From NCBI GenBank assembly GCA_045105695.1, contig JBGCDT010000417.1:1-9324 (forward strand): a stretch of 9,324 bases of DNA. Reading direction: 5' to 3'. The notes under the pieces were generated by a model that was given only the letters and a program-made list of their open reading frames with translations, did not search any database and was not told the origin of the DNA. Position 1 is the first letter of the stretch, and each line of letters begins with the position of its first letter. Positions 6,660 through 9,324 of the stretch are shown one piece after another. Origin of the DNA: CALGLS01 sp045105695. GTDB lineage: Bacteria; Bacteroidota; Bacteroidia; Chitinophagales; Saprospiraceae. The translations under genes were made by a program, and so were the position numbers.

Positions 6660-7463
6660 ATGTCAGAAAAACCCCTTGACAAAAATCAAATAGAAAAAAA
6701 GAATAGCGCTTTGGAAGCTTCCAAACCTAAGCAGGGGCTTTCTTTTCTGGATCCTTTCGGAAATGTTATTCTACTCAAACGAATGCTCACCAGCCTTTTA
6801 GGGATGGCCACTTACCGGCGCTTTAATATTGTCAACAAAACGAAAGTCATAGGCGCAGAATATCTACAGGATCTACCAACGACGAATGTGCTCTTTGTTT
6901 CTAACCATCAGACCTACTTCGCTGATGTAATGGCTTTGTATCATGTCTTCAGTAGTGCAAAATGGAAGCTTAAGCAAATCAGTATTCCGATATATCTACT
7001 GTTGCCCAGAGTGAAAACCTATTACATCGCAGCAGAAGAGACGATGAAAGACGGAGGCTGGTTACCAAAATTGTTTTCCTATGCAGGCGCAGTTACCGTA
7101 CGCAGATCTTGGCGACATAAAGGCGAGTCCGTAAAACGCGGGGCGGATATCTCAGCTCCTGCTAAAATTAAAAAAGCGTTGTCTTTTGGTTGGGTCATCA
7201 CGTTTCCTCAGGGAACGACGGTACATAATGCCCCGATTCGAAAAGGCCCAGCTAGTCTAATCAAATCCTTGGCTCCGATTGTCGTTCCTGTAAAGATCGA
7301 AGGTTTTAATAAAGCCTTTGACAAAAGAGGATTGCGTTATCGAAAGAAAGGGGTTCCACTGTCAGTATCCTTTGGAAAACCTGTAACGTTTAGTGATGAA
7401 ACTACAGTAGCAGATATTCAATCCTTTTTGGAAAATCATTTATTGGAAGAGGAGAAAGAATGA
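6660..7463 (+). CDS. PlsC-like lysophospholipid / 1-acylglycerol-3-phosphate acyltransferase family protein
   Basis: This 267-residue enzyme is predicted to sit at the cytoplasmic membrane and transfer an acyl chain to a lysophospholipid or similar acceptor. Acyltransferase block I is VSNHQTYFADVM (80-91), with catalytic His83 and Asp89. Five residues separate them instead of the usual four. Block III is FPQGTT (182-187), in place of the classical FPEGTR. GAVTVRRSWR (143-152) fits block II and VVPVKIEGF (208-216) fits block IV. No signal peptide is present. Weakly hydrophobic stretches at 34-50 and 109-116 may mediate membrane contact. I recall similar NHQTYFAD and PQGTT variants in other Bacteroidota acyltransferases, so this is probably a subfamily rather than a broken gene (recollection). 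The ATG at 6660 is the first in frame, and a lysine-rich N-terminus follows. The gene ends 11 bases before the stop of the convergent protease gene. The exact acceptor is unknown, so no symbol is given. Confidence 0.85.
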   Translation: MSEKPLDKNQIEKKNSALEASKPKQGLSFLDPFGNVILLKRMLTSLLGMATYRRFNIVNKTKVIGAEYLQDLPTTNVLFVSNHQTYFADVMALYHVFSSAKWKLKQISIPIYLLLPRVKTYYIAAEETMKDGGWLPKLFSYAGAVTVRRSWRHKGESVKRGADISAPAKIKKALSFGWVITFPQGTTVHNAPIRKGPASLIKSLAPIVVPVKIEGFNKAFDKRGLRYRKKGVPLSVSFGKPVTFSDETTVADIQSFLENHLLEEEKE

Positions 7464-7474
7464 ACATAAGTTGT

Positions 7475-9324
7475 TTACTGAATTCCTGATAACAATACTT
7501 TTACATATTTAACTTCTCTTTCGGTTTCTAACTCCAACCAATACAAACCTGCTGGAAATTGGTCCATTCTCTCAAAGGTGATTTGTTGTGCGCCGCTTTG
7601 AGAAAAATGATTACTTAGGAGATTTGTTCTTCGTCCATCCAGGCTAATTAGTGAAATGTCAACATCAGAAGCCTCCGGCAATTCATAGCTTACAATTAAT
7701 TTATTGATGACAGGGTTCGGAAATAATTCGATTTGTAATTGTGTTGTTAGAACCGTTTCTGTATTGATAGTGCAGGGCGTTTTAAATACCAAAATATTAG
7801 TATAACCAGAGGAACCACCATTTACACAATTAGCGGTAACCTGAGCTTCGTAGTCCGTACAAAATAGTAAATTAGAAAGTACTACGGGCGGGTCAATGTT
7901 GTCCAACTGCGTCCACTCAAAGGTACCCAGTTTTCTATATCGAAGATTATGGTTTTCGTGATCTTCCGTTGGGTCCTCCCAGGATAGCGTTACGCTGTTG
8001 AAAGCAGAGGCGATACTATCCAAGTTGAAAGGTAGATCACATTCCGGGATCGCTCCCTCTACAATTCTAATGCAGTAATCTTCTACCTCTCCAAATCCAA
8101 AATCGACCGTACATGCTTCAGGAGCATCCATATCACCGGCACCGATGTATTTCATAGTCACTCGCATCCGTGTTAGACCAGGGAGTGCCTCCGCAGGAAT
8201 TACAATCTCTCCAGAAATCGTTTCTGAAACAGGGTTCAGCGGATCAAAAGCAAGTTCATTCTCTTCCTCAAAATCGCCATCCTGATTGTAGTCGATCCAT
8301 ATTTTGAAATACTCATCATAGGAAGGGCCTGCAAACTCTGGTGTGATGGAAACGGGATAAGTCCCGTACGTTTCTACTTCCGTAAAAAGGCCAGTATAAT
8401 TGCCATAACCGTTGTCATTATCTGACGAGTTATTCAAGGAATTCAAGGAGACGTTTGCAATCCATTCGTAGAGAGAGACTTCTGCGTTTGAAGGACAATA
8501 GGAGAGATCAGTACAAGCTCCGCAACCAAATGTTGTGAATAAAACCCCTTCATTGTAATCGGTAATTTCGCCACTTTCACAAACACTCTGTATCTGTACG
8601 AGATAAGGCGTACAACTTTCCAGTAGCTCAATGAGAAATGTATTTTCAGAACTGGAATAGGTCGTTTCTTCTCCCGTGTCTTGATTTGTAATTGTAATGT
8701 TATAAGAATTGGCAGCAGTCACGGAGGTGAACGTTATCATTGCACTTTCTAGGCCGATGTCATTCATTTCAATTGCTTCAGGAGCTTTGCAGCAGCCATC
8801 GGTTTCAAACATAACCACAGGACTGTAATCACTGGAACCATTATCACAGGCACTAAAAACCTGAAATTCATAATTGGTGCAAACAGCCAAACCGGATAAG
8901 TCCATAGGGCTGTTAACTCCTTCTTCCATATTCCAATTAGTACTTCCGATAGCACGCCATCTGAGGGTATTATTGTTGGCGTCTACGGGCGAAGTCCAGC
9001 TAAGGGTTACAGTCTGAGTTGACAAATTAGTTACCGACAAATTGTATGGCGGAAAACAAGGACTGCAATCATCAATAGCCAACTGAACACTATTAAACAC
9101 ATTCAATCGACCACCTGTAAGAGTAATGTTATCTAAACTGTTATTCTGATCAACACCATCTAAAATATAATCTTTCACCAGAAGTGCCGTAGCGGCGGGA
9201 TCGCTATTGTACAAATCCGGGAGGTCTGGGCAAGGCGCACTATACAACAAAGCCACGGCACCTGTCACCTGAGGCGTAGCACCAGAGGTTCCTCCGAAAG
9301 CAGTATAGCTGCCATTAATTCCTG
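7475..9324 (-). CDS. Subtilisin-like (S8) serine protease, C-terminal part, with FN3 and GEVED modules and T9SS tail; 5' end outside window
   Basis: The frame is open from the window edge to the TAA at 7475-7477, with at least 615 complete codons. A GTG at 9268 could be taken for a start, but it lies inside a subtilase signature and the frame continues upstream, so it is not one. Counting from the first complete codon (9322-9320), FGGTSGATPQVTGAVALL (residues 9-26) is the catalytic-serine block of S8 peptidases, with the nucleophile at residue 13 (9284-9286). The Asp and His of the triad must lie outside the window. After the catalytic domain come FN3 modules at about 90-175 and 178-266, a GEVED domain at about 270-420 (YFKIWIDYNQDGDF and FGEVEDYC), a third FN3 at about 426-517, and a type A sorting domain at 530-615 (ELFPNPVINK, LDGRR, GLYWLEL). 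It is probably a surface or released endoprotease. The convergent neighbour ends 11 bases away. Confidence 0.92.
   Translation of the reverse strand, partial: GINGSYTAFGGTSGATPQVTGAVALLYSAPCPDLPDLYNSDPAATALLVKDYILDGVDQNNSLDNITLTGGRLNVFNSVQLAIDDCSPCFPPYNLSVTNLSTQTVTLSWTSPVDANNNTLRWRAIGSTNWNMEEGVNSPMDLSGLAVCTNYEFQVFSACDNGSSDYSPVVMFETDGCCKAPEAIEMNDIGLESAMITFTSVTAANSYNITITNQDTGEETTYSSSENTFLIELLESCTPYLVQIQSVCESGEITDYNEGVLFTTFGCGACTDLSYCPSNAEVSLYEWIANVSLNSLNNSSDNDNGYGNYTGLFTEVETYGTYPVSITPEFAGPSYDEYFKIWIDYNQDGDFEEENELAFDPLNPVSETISGEIVIPAEALPGLTRMRVTMKYIGAGDMDAPEACTVDFGFGEVEDYCIRIVEGAIPECDLPFNLDSIASAFNSVTLSWEDPTEDHENHNLRYRKLGTFEWTQLDNIDPPVVLSNLLFCTDYEAQVTANCVNGGSSGYTNILVFKTPCTINTETVLTTQLQIELFPNPVINKLIVSYELPEASDVDISLISLDGRRTNLLSNHFSQSGAQQITFERMDQFPAGLYWLELETEREVKYVKVLLSGIQ

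Noticed and set aside
7468..7500. Possible hairpin between the two convergent genes (AAGTTGTT with AACAATACTT)
   Set aside because: The stem is short, AT-only apart from two pairs, has a two-base bulge and a long loop, and lacks a U tract on either strand.
9266..9268. GTG at 9268 as the start of the protease gene
   Set aside because: It sits inside the conserved GTSGATPQV block of subtilases, no signal peptide follows, and the frame stays open to the window edge.

Overview
The window looks like chromosomal DNA of a Bacteroidota bacterium, most likely a Saprospiria/Lewinella-type marine or sludge organism (class-level guess, inference). The main reason is that four of the six genes end in a type A sorting domain of the type IX secretion system (T9SS). 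This is the Por/Gld route, which is restricted to Bacteroidota and moves proteins across the outer membrane. A surface-type lipoprotein signal, a Bacteroidota-flavoured acyltransferase and the absence of Shine-Dalgarno sequences before every start fit the same group.

Layout, left to right. At 1-384 (+) is the C-terminal end of a T9SS cargo protein whose start lies outside the window. It is followed by a 76-base inverted-repeat element (402-477, 18-bp perfect arms). At 559-2352 (+) is a secreted multidomain adhesin-like protein with PKD, C2-like and Ig-like modules and a T9SS tail. A terminator usable from both strands (2379-2415) separates it from a convergent di-heme cytochrome c peroxidase lipoprotein (2437-3786, -). 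A very long perfect hairpin (3892-3932) lies between that gene and the upstream M1-family metallo-aminopeptidase (3959-6418, -), which also has a T9SS tail. A 241-base divergent intergenic region leads to a PlsC-like acyltransferase (6660-7463, +). Eleven bases further on ends a convergent, 5'-truncated subtilisin-like protease with fibronectin III and GEVED modules and a T9SS tail (7475-9324, -). Its catalytic serine motif lies within 45 bases of the window edge.

Together the genes look like a secretion-cargo neighbourhood rather than one operon. Two extracellular peptidases (an endoprotease and an aminopeptidase) could act in sequence on external protein, and two further cargo proteins have adhesive or unknown roles. 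The peroxidase handles H2O2 in the envelope, and the acyltransferase is a cytoplasmic-membrane lipid enzyme. Genes change strand often and are separated by terminators, so mostly single-gene transcription is expected. No tRNA, rRNA, CRISPR array, transposase gene or phage gene was seen. No gene-free stretch exceeds 300 bases. I see no clear new multi-gene system. The best candidates for a second look are the 76-base repeat element and the altered catalytic motifs of the acyltransferase.
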